Below, piece by piece: positions 6,113 through 6,629 of a stretch of 6,629 nucleotides of DNA (positions are counted from its first letter, which is position 1; each line of letters starts with the position of its first letter). Position numbers and translations under genes: made by a program. A model generated the notes under the pieces. It did no database searches. It was not told where the DNA came from and was given only the letters and a program-made list of their open reading frames with translations. The DNA lies in NCBI GenBank assembly GCA_021299565.1, contig JAJTHA010000078.1, positions 1 through 6,629 on the forward strand. Direction: 5' to 3'. The stretch comes from Candidatus Caenarcanales bacterium. GTDB lineage: Bacteria > Cyanobacteriota > Vampirovibrionia > LMEP-6097.

Positions 6113-6400
6113 ATGGCACTAAAAATTCTTTTAGTAGACGATGAAGTTAATTTAGTTGAGCCTATGGCTTATACACTAAAGCAAAAAGGTTTCGAAACAG
6201 CAATAGCAACAAACGGTCAGCAGGCCTTGAAGATGTTTGAACTCGAAGAACCTGATTTAATTTTACTTGATTGGAGTATGCCTGATATCTCTGGGATCGA
6301 AGTCCTAAAACACATCAGAGACAATAAAAATGTTATTCCAGTGATAATGGTGACTGGGCATAACCTTTTCTTTTTTCTATCAAGTTATAAAAGCGAGTAA
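6113..6400 (+). CDS. Response regulator receiver domain, truncated
   Basis: This encodes a two-component receiver domain, normally phosphorylated by a sensor kinase. Visible are the acidic pair D9-D10 (LLVDDE), the phospho-acceptor D53 in LILLDWSMPDISG and the switch threonine T81 in PVIMVTGHN. The DW...P..SGIE wording is typical of OmpR/PhoB-type receivers, so a DNA-binding output domain would be expected. After about residue 84 homology ends: the remaining residues (LFFFLSSYKSE) are unrelated, the GADD.L.KPF block with its conserved lysine is absent, and I found no continuation in the other two frames. The 95-residue product lacks the end of the fold and any output domain, so it is probably non-functional, or the sequence after about 6360 does not belong to it. 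Confidence 0.8.
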   Translation: MALKILLVDDEVNLVEPMAYTLKQKGFETAIATNGQQALKMFELEEPDLILLDWSMPDISGIEVLKHIRDNKNVIPVIMVTGHNLFFFLSSYKSE

Positions 6401-6629
6401 GGATATGAGATTTAGTTGAGAATTGATTATTCAGGTTTTTAAATAATAATAGGCTTAGCTTTCAAGAGGAATAATTTATTTAATTATTTGATAGTTTTCA
6501 ATAAATAATTTTATAAATTTAAGAAATTAATTTATCGCAATCAGCTTTTATATATAATTCAAAGTCAGCAACGCTTAGAAAAACTATAATTAGAATGGGA
6601 AATAAGGGATCGAAGGAAAACTAATAGAA
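6361..6629. other. AT-rich tail without a recognisable gene
   Basis: These 269 bp hold no supported gene on either strand. By hand count G+C is about 23%, against about 37% in the preceding 240 bp of the regulator gene. The short open stretch 6523-6624 (plus strand) has no start near its beginning and resembles nothing I know. The tail may be an insertion, intergenic DNA brought in by rearrangement, or a contig-end artefact. I saw no terminal inverted repeats, tRNA or terminator. Confidence 0.6.

Noticed and set aside
6523..6624. Short coding fragment in the AT-rich tail
   Set aside because: It has no start codon near its beginning, no ribosome site and no recognisable family; chance openness is likely.

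Overview
This is an AT-rich bacterial chromosomal segment (coding regions around one-third G+C) carrying housekeeping genes for cytochrome c assembly, tetrapyrrole synthesis and DNA replication. It holds a System II (Ccs/Res) cytochrome c maturation pair, a C5-pathway glutamyl-tRNA reductase, DNA primase, a small unrecognised helical protein and a cut-short response regulator. System II plus the C5 haem route, together with a TESK...CFDHDKAG signature in primase reminiscent of cyanobacterial DnaG, fits a non-photosynthetic relative of the Cyanobacteria (Melainabacteria-like). That placement is a low-confidence inference; other lineages with System II are possible.

Layout. From 2815 leftward run resB (2815-1847) and ccsA (1857 to beyond the left edge). 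They overlap by 11 bp, so they look like a translationally coupled operon. Divergent from them, hemA (2873-3925) reads right from a short intergenic region whose two predicted promoters overlap. dnaG (5728-3887, minus strand) meets hemA tail to tail with a 39-bp overlap. Divergent from dnaG is an 86-residue unknown ORF (5795-6055). It is followed by a response-regulator receiver domain (6113-6400) preceded by a perfect 8-bp inverted repeat. From about 6360 to the end the receiver homology stops abruptly, base composition falls to about 23% G+C and no gene is recognisable. This looks like a rearrangement, insertion or assembly junction.

How the genes work together. ResB and CcsA form the membrane complex that exports haem and attaches it to apocytochromes c. 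The divergent hemA makes the committed precursor of that haem, so the 2816-2872 spacer may link haem supply and haem use. dnaG and the small ORF/regulator are not obviously related to this.

The most unusual feature is in the start of ccsA. Two copies of a palindromic repeat, sharing GTCATCCTGAGGAGC and GCGACGT(C/A)AGGATC arms, lie in opposite orientations on either side of the membrane anchor. Both are translated in frame as part of CcsA. I found no new defence, mobile or CRISPR system in this window.
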